In this document: piece after piece, positions 24,719 through 33,412 of the stretch
How the letters are laid out: every line of letters starts with the position of its first letter
Numbering within the stretch: position 1 is the stretch's first letter
Assembly (NCBI GenBank): GCA_050294475.1
Contig: JBNKOE010000019.1
Span: 1 to 64,000, forward strand
Length of the DNA: 64,000 nt
From: Thalassobellus sp050294475
GTDB taxonomy: Bacteria; Bacteroidota; Bacteroidia; Flavobacteriales; Flavobacteriaceae
Reading direction: 5' to 3'
Notes under the pieces: model-generated
The model's input: only the letters and a program-made list of their open reading frames with translations
Told to the model about the DNA's origin: nothing
Database searches by the model: none
Translations under genes and position numbers: made by a program

Positions 24719-25393
24719 TTATATCAAATAAGCAATGCCAATACCTAAAATAATGGCTATAAACTTCGATAAATTAAATTTATGTCCTTCTCCACTTTCA
24801 AATAAAATGGTTGTAGAAATATGAAAAAAGATACCAATTACTAAAGCATTTATAGCGTGTCCATAATTAGTAATAGGCTCCCAAGTATGAGAAATCATCG
24901 TGCCCAAGGGTGTCATACTTGCAAAAACAAGTAAAAATAATCCAATTTGAACTTTATTGTAATTAGACTTAAATAAAAACATGCTAATAATAGTTGCAAT
25001 TGGTATTTTGTGTACCAAAACTCCATAAACCATATCGTTATGGTCGTGTATAGAGAATCCTTCTAAAAAACTATGAATACACAAACTAACAAACAATAAC
25101 CAAGGAAAAGTTGTATCATGTTTATGGATGTGTACATGCCCGTGTTCGGCACCTTTAGAGAATAATTCTAAAACTATTTGCAACAAAATACCACACATAA
25201 TAAAAAGTCCAGTAAGTTTGGTGTCTAAATGCGCATACACTTCTGGTAATAACTCAAAAAGTGTTAATGCTAATAAAAAAGCACCACTAAAAGAGAGTAG
25301 GAGCTTAGTGTTCCAAGTTTTTTTGTTTTTGGTAATATTTGCTATAAGCACACCCAAAATAACAGCACAAAAAGGTAATAAATAATTGTTCAT
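24719..25393 (-). CDS. ZIP-family divalent metal transporter
   Basis: A 224-residue membrane protein with about seven hydrophobic segments and the ZIP pattern. A His-rich cytoplasmic loop (HGHVHIHKHD) lies after the third helix. The metal-binding helices read CIHSFLEGFSIHDH and VLVHKIPIATI (HxxxEG / HKxPxA), and the C-terminal part is GHAINALVIGIFFHISTTILFE. It would import zinc, iron or manganese. It precedes the DUF4268 gene by 9 nt and follows the methyltransferase gene with a 47-bp gap. Confidence 0.92.
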   Translation of the reverse strand: MNNYLLPFCAVILGVLIANITKNKKTWNTKLLLSFSGAFLLALTLFELLPEVYAHLDTKLTGLFIMCGILLQIVLELFSKGAEHGHVHIHKHDTTFPWLLFVSLCIHSFLEGFSIHDHNDMVYGVLVHKIPIATIISMFLFKSNYNKVQIGLFLLVFASMTPLGTMISHTWEPITNYGHAINALVIGIFFHISTTILFESGEGHKFNLSKFIAIILGIGIAYLI

Positions 25394-25440
25394 TTAAATA
25401 AAGCCCACAACTGTGAGTATAATTTAAAGCCAATAATTGG

Positions 25441-26172
25441 CTATTTAAAAATCATGACTAATCTGTCGGATGTTTTGGCATTAAACTTACGCAATTTATA
25501 ATCGCCAAAAACATCAAATAAAAAAACACCTGCCTCTTCAAAAAGCTTTTCAAAATCGGCTAAAGTAAAAGCTCTTACACGTTCCTGGAAATTATATAAA
25601 GTGTCATTAACTGTAAAGCTAATATCTTTTAATATATAGCCATCCTTTTCGTACCGTTTTAAATTAAATGTAATACCGTCAATTGTTTTAACCTCTTCAG
25701 GTACTAAATTATCAATAACAAATTCGCTATTCATAAAATCAATCACACCAAAACCAAATTCGTTAAGATTAGCTTTTATAGCTTTAATAGTGTTTAAGTT
25801 ATCTTCATCTTTTTCAAAATACCCAAAACTAGTAAATAAATTAAAAACGGCATCAAATTGTTTAGAATACGGTTTACACATGTCGTGCACATCAAAATGC
25901 AGCGAATGGTTTTCAAACTGTTTTGCATATTTAATACTGTTTTCGCTTAAATCAACACCAGTAACATGGTAGCCTATTTTATTTAAATACAAGGCATGTC
26001 TCCCTTTTCCACACGCCAAATCTAAAATAGTTCCGCTTTCCGGAATATTTAAATAATTGGTAAGTGTATCCATAAAAGCATGCGCCTCAGTATCATCTCT
26101 ATCTTTGTAAAGTATATGGTAAAATGGTGTGTCAAACCACGAAGTAAACCATTTTTTAGTGTCTTTGGTCAT
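25441..26172 (-). CDS. Class I SAM-dependent methyltransferase
   Basis: A 243-residue methyltransferase. SAM-binding motif I is ILDLACGKGRHALYLNKIGYHVTGVDLSENSI (Gly-rich loop and acidic end of strand 2), with FDAVFNLFTSFGYF as motif II and an N-terminal WFTSWFDTPFYHILYKDRD that is typical of a Bacteroidota subgroup. The substrate is not known. It is divergent from the THUMP methyltransferase gene; the 176-bp gap contains a hairpin and a dispersed repeat remnant. Confidence 0.88.
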   Translation of the reverse strand: MTKDTKKWFTSWFDTPFYHILYKDRDDTEAHAFMDTLTNYLNIPESGTILDLACGKGRHALYLNKIGYHVTGVDLSENSIKYAKQFENHSLHFDVHDMCKPYSKQFDAVFNLFTSFGYFEKDEDNLNTIKAIKANLNEFGFGVIDFMNSEFVIDNLVPEEVKTIDGITFNLKRYEKDGYILKDISFTVNDTLYNFQERVRAFTLADFEKLFEEAGVFLFDVFGDYKLRKFNAKTSDRLVMIFK

Positions 26173-26190
26173 AGTTGTTTTTTAGGGTTT

Positions 26191-26283
26191 CCTTATGTTG
26201 TTTAAGCAACATAAGGTCAGGCTTTCCGCTATATCTTTTTCTCGTACCTCAAAAAAGGATGCCGCATCAATCCTTAACCCGAA
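26191..26283. repeat. Hairpin plus dispersed-repeat remnant
   Basis: CCTTATGTTG (26191-26200) and CAACATAAGG (26207-26216) form a perfect 10-bp hairpin. It is followed by GGCTTTCCGCTATATCTTTT ... GGATGCCGCATCAATCC (26219-26278), which I recognise as resembling a repeat scattered between genes in many flavobacterial genomes. The recognition rests on memory. Confidence 0.5.
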
Positions 26284-26320
26284 TTATCAATAAACTTTAA
26301 CGTTTGCCGCAAAATTACAT

Positions 26321-26328
26321 TATTTTTG
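26321..26328 (+). promoter_or_regulatory. Bacteroidota -7 box (TATTTTTG) for the THUMP methyltransferase gene
   Basis: TATTTTTG matches TAnnTTTG exactly, 20 bp before the ATG at 26349. It lies inside the possible longer frame beginning at 26304, supporting the later start. Confidence 0.6.
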
Positions 26329-26348
26329 CAAGGTATTTGATAAGAAAA

Positions 26349-27506
26349 ATGGAAGAAAATTTCACAATGGTAGCCAAAACCCTTTTTGGCTTTGAAGAAT
26401 TATTAGAAAAAGAACTCACTCAGTTAGGTGCGCAACACGTAAAAAAAGGAACGCGTAACGTTTCATTTACTGGCGATAAAGGTTTTATGTATAAAGTTAA
26501 TTTAGCATTACGTACGGCAGTTAAAATATTAAAACCCATACATAGTTTTACTGTAAACAGTGAAAAAGATTTGTATGATAAAATTTATGCCATGTCTTGG
26601 GATGGTTATTTAAAACCTACTGGCTCTTTGGCAATTGATGCAACTATACATTCCGATTTGTTTTCGCATTCACTTTATATCGCTCAAAAAACAAAAGATG
26701 CCATTGTAGATAAGTTTAGAGATACGACAGGTGAACGACCAAACGTAGATTTAAAATTTCCAGACCTTAAAATAAATGTACATATTGATAGACGTCAATG
26801 TACCATTTCATTAGATTCTTCAGGCGATTCACTCCATAAACGTGGTTATAAAACAGCGACTAATATTGCGCCTATAAACGAGGTATTAGCTGCAGGACTT
26901 ATTATGCTTTCGGGTTGGGACGGACAAACCGATTTTATGGATCCTATGTGCGGATCTGGTACTATGCTTATTGAAGCTGCTATGATTGCTTGTAACATAC
27001 CGCCAAACCTAATGCGAAAAGAATTTGCTTTCGAGCGATGGCAAGATTGGGATGTCGATTTGTTCGAAAAAATTGAAGAATCCTTATTGGGTAAAACTAG
27101 AGATTTTCATCATAAAATAGTTGGTTACGATAAAGCACCAAGTGCAGTAACTAAGACTAAAGAAAATGTAAAGAATGCGCAGTTAGAAGATTTTATAGAA
27201 GTTAAACACGAAGATTTCTTTAAAACCCAAAAAGGAGGTGATGAAAAGCTACATATGGTATTTAATCCGCCTTACGGTGAGCGTTTAAATATTGATATGG
27301 AAGAGTTTTATAAAAATATAGGCGATACTTTAAAACAAAACTACCCAGGAACCGATGCATGGTTTATTACTTCTAATTTAGATGCTTTAAAACATGTAGG
27401 ATTACGACCGTCAAGAAAAATACATTTATTTAACGCAAAGCTTGAGTCTCGTTTCGTTAAATACGTTATGTATGAAGGAAGTAAGAAGGGTAAGTATATG
27501 AAATAG
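26349..27506 (+). CDS. THUMP-domain class I RNA methyltransferase (RlmL N-terminal-domain type)
   Basis: A 385-residue protein with an N-terminal THUMP RNA-binding domain (residues ~1-165, FTMVAKTLFGFEELLEKELTQLG) and a C-terminal Rossmann methyltransferase. Motif I region is DFMDPMCGSGTMLIEAAMIACNIPPN; motif IV is the N6-adenine/N2-guanine type NPPYGER. This matches the RlmL/RlmK N-terminal-half family (23S rRNA m2G2445-type). The RlmK half of the E. coli fusion is absent, as is usual outside gammaproteobacteria. The ATG at 26349 was chosen because the -7 box lies between it and the earlier in-frame start. Confidence 0.9.
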   Translation: MEENFTMVAKTLFGFEELLEKELTQLGAQHVKKGTRNVSFTGDKGFMYKVNLALRTAVKILKPIHSFTVNSEKDLYDKIYAMSWDGYLKPTGSLAIDATIHSDLFSHSLYIAQKTKDAIVDKFRDTTGERPNVDLKFPDLKINVHIDRRQCTISLDSSGDSLHKRGYKTATNIAPINEVLAAGLIMLSGWDGQTDFMDPMCGSGTMLIEAAMIACNIPPNLMRKEFAFERWQDWDVDLFEKIEESLLGKTRDFHHKIVGYDKAPSAVTKTKENVKNAQLEDFIEVKHEDFFKTQKGGDEKLHMVFNPPYGERLNIDMEEFYKNIGDTLKQNYPGTDAWFITSNLDALKHVGLRPSRKIHLFNAKLESRFVKYVMYEGSKKGKYMK

Positions 27507-27917
27507 TTAATTTCTGGAAATCCCGATAGTTATCAGGAAGGAATATCACACAATATGATTAACATGTTATGAAATTTTGAATTCAAAATGATTTTCGTAA
27601 TGTCAGTTCGAGTGATTTTTGATAAAAAATCGTATCGATAACTAATATAAAAGCTAAAACTCTTATTCTCGATACAAATTTTATTCATTTCAATCATAAA
27701 ATTCACTCGAATTGACAGCGTTTTATCAAAAGGCAGATAGATTATACTTATTAATTAAATATGCCTAATTAGTTTAATAAACACATTTAGTCATTTCGAC
27801 GTTAGGAGAAATCACACCATGTTTTTAAGTATGTTTATGCTATTTTTTCTAGCGTCGAATTGCCGTCTATTTCCAAAATATAAAGCGTGTAAAATATAAA
27901 AGTTTTGATTTGTAACT
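27507..27917. repeat. Repeat-dense intergenic region with two nested inverted repeats
   Basis: No credible gene lies in these 411 bp. A long imperfect inverted repeat pairs 27601-27642 (starting TGTCAGTTCGAGTGATTTTT) with 27666-27718. A second unit at 27790-27815 (GTCATTTCGACGTTAGGAGA...) is partly complementary to 27842-27862 and recurs in inverse orientation at 28529-28554 with 25 of 26 identical bases. These look like flavobacterial dispersed intergenic repeats. Confidence 0.7.
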
Positions 27918-28430
27918 TTAAAATAAAGGTAAACGCTCAAACTGAGCAATTAAAAACAACTTACCACAAGCACGCGCGTCAGACAAAGCATCGTGATGTT
28001 TTAAAGTAATGTTATGTACTTTGCAACAAGCATCTAACTTAGCAGGTTTATAGCCTTTTTTACGATAGATTTTAAGTGTGCATTCCCAGCGGTCTTCCAT
28101 AACTAAGTCAGAATGCGGAATATTATAATCCTTCATTGTTTTTAGTAAAACACTTCTATCAAAAGATTCATTATGTGCTACAGTAACAACGCCAGAAATA
28201 CGTTTTTTTATCTCAGGATATACAACATTAAATTTTGGTGCAAACCTTGTGTCATCTTCAGTAATACCATGCACTTGTTGGTTGTGCCAATTATAATCGT
28301 TGTTTGGAGGTTGTATTAAAGCATGAAACTCGTCAACAATAACACCATCTTTAAACGTTACAATACCTACAGAACAAATATGATGTCCTTTTGCAGTTTC
28401 AAAGTCTATTGCAGCGAAAGTGGTTGCCAT
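27918..28430 (-). CDS. DEDD-family 3'-5' exonuclease (DnaQ-like)
   Basis: A 170-residue exonuclease domain with all three Exo motifs: FAAIDFETAKG (D9, E11), VAHNESFDRSVL in the middle, and HDALSDARACG near the C-terminus (DEDDh type, His before the last Asp). It resembles the polymerase III epsilon proofreading fold but stands alone, with no BRCT or polymerase fusion. It could act in repair or RNA/DNA trimming. It lies in a repeat-rich stretch with a NUC1 endonuclease upstream, both on the minus strand but separated by 258 bp. Confidence 0.92.
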   Translation of the reverse strand: MATTFAAIDFETAKGHHICSVGIVTFKDGVIVDEFHALIQPPNNDYNWHNQQVHGITEDDTRFAPKFNVVYPEIKKRISGVVTVAHNESFDRSVLLKTMKDYNIPHSDLVMEDRWECTLKIYRKKGYKPAKLDACCKVHNITLKHHDALSDARACGKLFLIAQFERLPLF

Positions 28431-28469
28431 GGTTTGGTTTTAGCGGTAAAGTTACTATTTTATGTTTAA

Positions 28470-28554
28470 ATTCCTGCGCAGGCAGGAATCTTATTAAATA
28501 GAAGTTCTTGATTTTTTAGTTTCTTTATGTGATTTCTCCTAGCGTCGAAATGAC
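28470..28554. repeat. REP-like palindrome and an inverted copy of the 27790 repeat
   Basis: ATTCCTGC (28470-28477) and GCAGGAAT (28482-28489) form a hairpin identical in its arms to that at 24260. At 28529-28554 lies the reverse complement of the 26-bp unit at 27790-27815, differing at one position. The two copies of that unit therefore flank the exonuclease gene in inverse orientation. Confidence 0.75.
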
Positions 28555-28688
28555 TTTGGTGACGCCACTAATTGCAAACTAGCTGTTGTTAAATAGAAAG
28601 AGATATCGAGAACTGTTTAATATGAGTTGAGCATTAGCTTTAGAGAAAACTTTATAAGACTGTTTTTAGCCTTACAATGATATTTAGT

Positions 28689-29423
28689 TTAGTATTCCCA
28701 AATTTTAGTTGGTGTTTTCTTTTGCTTGTGAATATCATTACCGCTTATTCTGTCCCAAAAACGTCCACCTACAATTTGTTCTACATCATATGTGCAAACA
28801 AGATAGTCTTCAATATTTCCACTTAATCGTTTGTTTTCCATTTCAAAAGTCCAAAGAGATAATCTCCCTTTAGTATCTTCAGCAAGTACACTTTTTACAA
28901 AAGCATGCGGAACAGGAACATCTATTCCGTATTTATCGGCAGGATTTCCTATTGTTTCAACCTTTTTCTGAAAATAGAATATGGGCGCGGTAAGTACATA
29001 GGTTTCTAATATATCTTCTTTGTTGTTTAGGGTGCGTATGGCTTGCTCTAGTTTACGCCACATGCGCCTGTTAAAATGGGGTTTTTGAGGTGACATATTT
29101 GATAACAAAAAAGTTTCGCTATTTTGAATTTCTTGTATGTCTTGGTTGGCGCTTGCAACAAGGTGTCCTCTATCGAACCCACTGTCTTTATAAGCATTTA
29201 GACCTGCTCTAAACCTTTTTGGAAGTCTTATATCTGCACGAAAATTATTCATCCTGTCTGCATCTTGCAAAATGTACTGATTTCTATTAATTATTTCTAG
29301 CGTCCATTTGGCTTGTCTAAAATACCAAGAGTATCCTATAGTAAAATATCTACCAGTTAATATTTCATCGCAAACGGGAGCTCCATAGCGGAGTTCTGGT
29401 TGAATTTGAAAAGGATTATTCAT
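28689..29423 (-). CDS. DNA/RNA non-specific endonuclease (NUC1 / beta-beta-alpha-Me type)
   Basis: A 244-residue nuclease of the Serratia NucA/EndoG family. The catalytic motif DRGH is at 84-87 (general base H87), followed by FLLSNMSPQKPHFNRRMWRKLEQ, which supplies the magnesium ligand Asn and the conserved Glu. Members cut DNA and RNA without sequence preference. No signal peptide is visible, which is odd for a family usually secreted or compartmentalised; either it acts inside the cell or the true N-terminus was missed (the upstream region has no in-frame signal sequence that I can see). Confidence 0.9.
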   Translation of the reverse strand: MNNPFQIQPELRYGAPVCDEILTGRYFTIGYSWYFRQAKWTLEIINRNQYILQDADRMNNFRADIRLPKRFRAGLNAYKDSGFDRGHLVASANQDIQEIQNSETFLLSNMSPQKPHFNRRMWRKLEQAIRTLNNKEDILETYVLTAPIFYFQKKVETIGNPADKYGIDVPVPHAFVKSVLAEDTKGRLSLWTFEMENKRLSGNIEDYLVCTYDVEQIVGGRFWDRISGNDIHKQKKTPTKIWEY

Positions 29424-29698
29424 TTTAGTTGGTTTTTAGATTTTATAAGTGATGGTATTTATTCTATTTATGTATTCATTTTCACCTTCTTTGGTATAAT
29501 TCAAAACAGAGTATAATAATTTGGTATTAAACAGGTTGGTAAACGTATATCTGTCGATATGCTAAGCTATATTTTTATTAAACATCTGTCAATAAGTACT
29601 TGTACGTATTTATTAGCGTGTTATTATATATTTATTAAAACGTAGGGAAAAATGTTAGAATTACCTTGATTGATTTCTGCTAACAATAGTAATAAATG

Positions 29699-30613
29699 TT
29701 AACTAGCTACATAATATTCTAAGGTAACATTACTTGCTATAGATGACAGCACATCTATAGTTGCTGATTTTTGACTAACTTTATTATTAGCTGCTTCAAC
29801 TAAAATAACACGGGTAATATTAGTATAAGCGTCGCCATACATAAATAGTGATACAATGGCAGCTTCTAATGGAGACATACTAGGATTGTAAGCAGCATTT
29901 TCAGCATAATAACCTAAATAAGAATTGGTATTTGTTACTATACAGATTCCTGAAAAATCAGATGTGTATGGTGAGTATGATGCATTTGCTGCTGATAATG
30001 CTCTAATAATATAGGCGTCAGTAGGTGGTGGTGTTATTTGTATATTGTTGTTCTGTGGCAACATTAACCTTGATGTTTTTCCTAAATCTTGTGGACCAAA
30101 GGCTTGAGGTAGCAAAGTTGTAAGCGAGAAACTTCCAGTATTTATTATAATGTCAATATCTTTAGTTGTTGGACAATTTATAATTTCATATAAAAACTGA
30201 CGACAGTATCCACATGGTGCAGCAGAAATAGCAAGATAATCTACTCCTGTTTCTCCATAGCTAATAGCGTGCGCTATTGAAGCTTGTTCTGCATGTACTG
30301 TAAAGCTTAAAGCTTCATTAATAAACTCAATATTAGCTCCGAAATAGATAGCACCAGAAATGCCATGTACTACAGCGCCAACATTATAATTTGAAACAGG
30401 GGTTACGGCATATTGGGTAGCATAAGGTACTAAATAAGTCATAAGCTCTGGCAAGGTCATTTTAAGAGATGTTATTAATGATTGAACTTGTTGTGGTGAT
30501 AAATATCCACCATCAGTTAGGTTGTTCATGAATTTAAAAATACTTTTTTCTTTTTCGCTAGATAAAGAATTTTGTATTTCTAATAAATCAGCTTGTTTAC
30601 CTTGTAGTTTCAT
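29699..30613 (-). CDS. cdd: Two-domain cytidine deaminase (E. coli Cdd type)
   Basis: A 304-residue protein with a helical N-terminal extension. The catalytic domain (~50-175) carries H107-A-E109 and PCGYC (C134, C137) as zinc ligands and proton shuttle. A second non-catalytic domain retains the pseudo-core (YAENAAYNPSMSPLEAAIVSLFM, compare AESAAFNPTLPPLQGALI in E. coli) without zinc ligands. It converts cytidine or deoxycytidine to uridine forms. Most Bacteroidota cytidine deaminases I know of are the short ~160-residue tetrameric form, so this long form looks unusual here. It is a lone minus-strand gene between a NUC1 nuclease and small membrane proteins. Confidence 0.87.
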   Translation of the reverse strand: MKLQGKQADLLEIQNSLSSEKEKSIFKFMNNLTDGGYLSPQQVQSLITSLKMTLPELMTYLVPYATQYAVTPVSNYNVGAVVHGISGAIYFGANIEFINEALSFTVHAEQASIAHAISYGETGVDYLAISAAPCGYCRQFLYEIINCPTTKDIDIIINTGSFSLTTLLPQAFGPQDLGKTSRLMLPQNNNIQITPPPTDAYIIRALSAANASYSPYTSDFSGICIVTNTNSYLGYYAENAAYNPSMSPLEAAIVSLFMYGDAYTNITRVILVEAANNKVSQKSATIDVLSSIASNVTLEYYVAS

Positions 30614-30686
30614 AGTGTTCTTAAAGTTTAATTAGCTAAACTACTACAATAAAGTAAGAAAAGAAATGCGTACTTCTACGTAATTT

Positions 30687-31079
30687 TTAATAAGGCTTTA
30701 CAATTGATTTTACAAAACTATTATGAATAGCTTGTCCTTTTTTATTGCCATTAATGGTTAGTAACGATAACCAACCCAATGATGCTTTTAGTATAAAGCG
30801 AATAATTGCGCTAGGGAAATTAATATTCTGAGTTTCATTTTTCTCTTTTTTTACCACGATATCATTAAAAAAATGCCCTATAGTTGCTCCAAAGATGCTT
30901 ACTAGTATAGGTTCGTAAAGCAAAAATATAAATATGAAAACCAATATTCTAAAAGTATTTGAAACTGATTCGAATAAATTAAAAATTTCAGTAGCAGAAT
31001 ACATTAAAATCATTAATACTATAGAATCAATAACTGCGGCCTTAACTCTTGTTGACAATTTTGCATAATTGTTTTCCAT
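30687..31079 (-). CDS. RDD-family membrane protein
   Basis: A 130-residue membrane protein of the RDD family, named for conserved Arg-Asp-Asp residues. Here the N-terminal motif reads STRVKAAVIDSIVLMILMY, and two or three transmembrane segments follow, with IFGATIGHFFNDIVVKK between them. Function is unknown; some members act in ion homeostasis. A GTG at 31097 would add six residues right after the upstream stop; ATG 31079 (MENNYAKLSTRV) is preferred. It is probably translated with the zinc-ribbon membrane protein gene just upstream. Confidence 0.82.
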   Translation of the reverse strand: MENNYAKLSTRVKAAVIDSIVLMILMYSATEIFNLFESVSNTFRILVFIFIFLLYEPILVSIFGATIGHFFNDIVVKKEKNETQNINFPSAIIRFILKASLGWLSLLTINGNKKGQAIHNSFVKSIVKPY

Positions 31080-31097
31080 ATTATATTGTTTTAGCAC

Positions 31098-31772
31098 TTA
31101 TGATTTATTACTCTCTAAATTGTAAAGGTCTTTTTCTGTAAAAGCTCTAAAAGAAAATTTATATCCTTCGTAGGCAGCAATAGCATAAAAGAATAAATCT
31201 ATAGGGCTAAAAGCTTCTATCATTAATGATGGTACTAGACTATAATCTATTAAACCTAAAACTTCTAAATAACCTAATCCTTCTTGGTTTGCAGCAAAAC
31301 CAATCATGCTAAAAAAGTTACCTAACAAACAGCTAAATATAGCAATTAAGGCTCCTGTAATACCAAATATTTGATCGATACCTTTTCCTATGTAACGCAT
31401 AGATAAACCAACACCTGCACCAATGGCAATGGCCATATAACCTATTTGGTATTCTGTTGCAACAGTAATTGTTGCCCATAATATTGCACCAGCAATACCA
31501 ACAATTAATCCTGTTATAAGTGCTTTTGGGTAATTTTGTTCTGTTTTAAATTTATCTATATCACGCTCCGATAAATTTCGTAAAACTTCACCATGTTCTA
31601 CAACTTCGGTATCGTCAATTTTTTTAATAACCTCATTGTCTAATTCGAATGATTTGCATTGATCTTCAAAGTTTGCAATTTCTCCTGTTTCACCGCAAAT
31701 GAGACCTATTTTTATATCTAGCTCTCTTTTTGTACATTTTTTACAAAATTTTAAGTGTTCTTCTCTAGTCAT
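31098..31772 (-). CDS. Membrane protein with an N-terminal Cys-cluster, function unknown
   Basis: A 224-residue protein. The N-terminus has four cysteines in a zinc-ribbon-like arrangement (HLKFCKKCTKRELDIKIGLICGETGEI ... QCKSF; C10, C13, C26 and C39). From about residue 84 there are four hydrophobic segments (ALITGLIVGIAGAILWATI, GYMAIAIGAGVGLSM, FGITGALIAIFSCLLGNFF, DLFFYAIAAYEGYKF). The cytosolic Cys cluster joined to a membrane bundle is a layout seen in several Bacteroidota hypothetical proteins. Its stop abuts the RDD gene, suggesting a two-gene operon. No function can be assigned. Confidence 0.7.
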   Translation of the reverse strand: MTREEHLKFCKKCTKRELDIKIGLICGETGEIANFEDQCKSFELDNEVIKKIDDTEVVEHGEVLRNLSERDIDKFKTEQNYPKALITGLIVGIAGAILWATITVATEYQIGYMAIAIGAGVGLSMRYIGKGIDQIFGITGALIAIFSCLLGNFFSMIGFAANQEGLGYLEVLGLIDYSLVPSLMIEAFSPIDLFFYAIAAYEGYKFSFRAFTEKDLYNLESNKS

Positions 31773-32101
31773 CTGTCTAAATTTAAATGATTATTCTATA
31801 TTTTAACTTGATAGAATTATATAATTTCATTGGATTGTTTTTTTATATTTCCATTTTGGTTTTAACTCCATAGGAAAAATAAATCTAAACAATATTATGT
31901 AAAAGCACTTGCTTTAATGTAAGAATACGTGTTAGAATGATTAATTTGTTTTCGTTCAAAATAAGAAGTGCTAGATAGGTTTATAAAACAAAAATTATTA
32001 CTAGACTTTTATGTTGATAAGAAGTAGTATGTTAATTATAAATAAATATTAATGATGTTAAATATTTTAATATAGTTTTGTCTATAAATAAGACACGTAT
32101 T
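31773..32101. other. Intergenic gap without recognisable features
   Basis: These 329 bp are AT-rich with stops in all frames. I see no strong hairpin, repeat or gene here. It separates the hipBA operon end from the start of the zinc-ribbon/RDD pair. Confidence 0.4.
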
Positions 32102-33412
32102 TTAAAGTAGTATCAAATTATTACTAATATTATCTCGTAATTCAGGTTTTGCATTCACATTTTCCGCGTAAGCGTTCCAATTGGCAACAACTTGATTTAT
32201 TTCAGTAATGATATTATTGGCTTTTTTAATGTTCATGCTTTTTGCTACTGTTAATAAATCGTGACGTGTAAAATCTTTTCGTTTACCATTGATGCTTAAT
32301 GCATGCTGACTTACCCAAATGCTATCTGGTCTGTAAGCATAACAAATATCATAAGCAGGAGCAAGTTCCCATGGTTGTCCTTGTTTTAATCTGAAAGCAA
32401 AATTTTTGGTGTGGTCGTCACAGTTTTTAGCAATAACGTTAAAAGTCATTCTACGAAACATTTGTTCTGCCTGCGGATAGGGGAGTTTTAAAATTCTCAT
32501 AGTTTGAAACAGTTGCTCGTAACTAAAACTTTGCATATCGTTAAAATCGAAATGCTGCATGGCGCAAAAAGTTTGTATGTGGTGTTTGGTATTATGAGCT
32601 TCTCTGTCAAAACGTTTTGTCATAAAATGTGCGCGACCTTTTTCTTCTAACAATATAGATTCCATCATATCTATACCGCAATCTTTAGCCATATTATAAT
32701 ATGCCATTTCAATTCTGCCGTAACCCTTACTTTCTCCAAATTGGGCATCACTTACGCCATCTAATTTTATAAGCCAATGTTCAAATCCTTTTGGAGCGTT
32801 TGTTTGTCCAGATCGTACTTGTCCTGTTTTTTTATTATAGGCAATAATAGCTTTAGGGCGAGCGCCACCTGCAGATGTTCCTATTTTTAGGATATCTAAC
32901 ATGGCTTGTTGCTCATCTTTGTTTATGTTGGTTTCAAAACCCTCACGTTTATTAAGCATGCGTTGTGCAATATCAACTAAACTGTTTATTTCTACCTCAA
33001 AAGTTCGCTTGTTGGGTTTTAATTGTGTGGGTTCAAATTCTAAGGCTCCCATACCACGGGTTCCTATAAAGCATAGCTGTTCAATAGGGTTCATGCTATT
33101 TTCTGCGCGCCCTTGTTGTGCTAGCCAGCTATTTATAAGTTGATTTCCGTATTTATCGGGTAACACATCTGCTAGCAAACCTGGCAAGCCTTTAAAGGTG
33201 TCATATTCACCATTTCGAAGCATGCGTAATTCTGGGAAAGAAAATACTTTTATTCCAGATTTTACAGGTATTTTAATAGGTGCTAAATCGATACCTGTTG
33301 CTTTGAATTTTGGATCAAACTCAAAACTGGCAATACCTCTGGTTTCATCCCAAGAAACAGCACCAACTATTTGATTCCATATTTTTACAAAGGCTGTGTT
33401 TGTGCTTACCAT
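32102..33412 (-). CDS. hipA: HipA-family serine/threonine kinase toxin
   Basis: A 436-residue HipA-like kinase with the N-terminal Couple_hipA-type region and the C-terminal kinase lobe. Visible elements are the HipA P-loop GTSAGGARPKA (178-187), the catalytic loop NVIAKNCDDHTKNFAF (catalytic Asp within 330-337) and the metal-binding LAPAYDI. E. coli HipA phosphorylates glutamyl-tRNA synthetase and induces persistence; related kinases use other targets, so the target here is open. It overlaps the preceding hipB gene by 7 nt, the usual antitoxin-toxin order. All catalytic residues look intact. Confidence 0.93.
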   Translation of the reverse strand: MVSTNTAFVKIWNQIVGAVSWDETRGIASFEFDPKFKATGIDLAPIKIPVKSGIKVFSFPELRMLRNGEYDTFKGLPGLLADVLPDKYGNQLINSWLAQQGRAENSMNPIEQLCFIGTRGMGALEFEPTQLKPNKRTFEVEINSLVDIAQRMLNKREGFETNINKDEQQAMLDILKIGTSAGGARPKAIIAYNKKTGQVRSGQTNAPKGFEHWLIKLDGVSDAQFGESKGYGRIEMAYYNMAKDCGIDMMESILLEEKGRAHFMTKRFDREAHNTKHHIQTFCAMQHFDFNDMQSFSYEQLFQTMRILKLPYPQAEQMFRRMTFNVIAKNCDDHTKNFAFRLKQGQPWELAPAYDICYAYRPDSIWVSQHALSINGKRKDFTRHDLLTVAKSMNIKKANNIITEINQVVANWNAYAENVNAKPELRDNISNNLILL

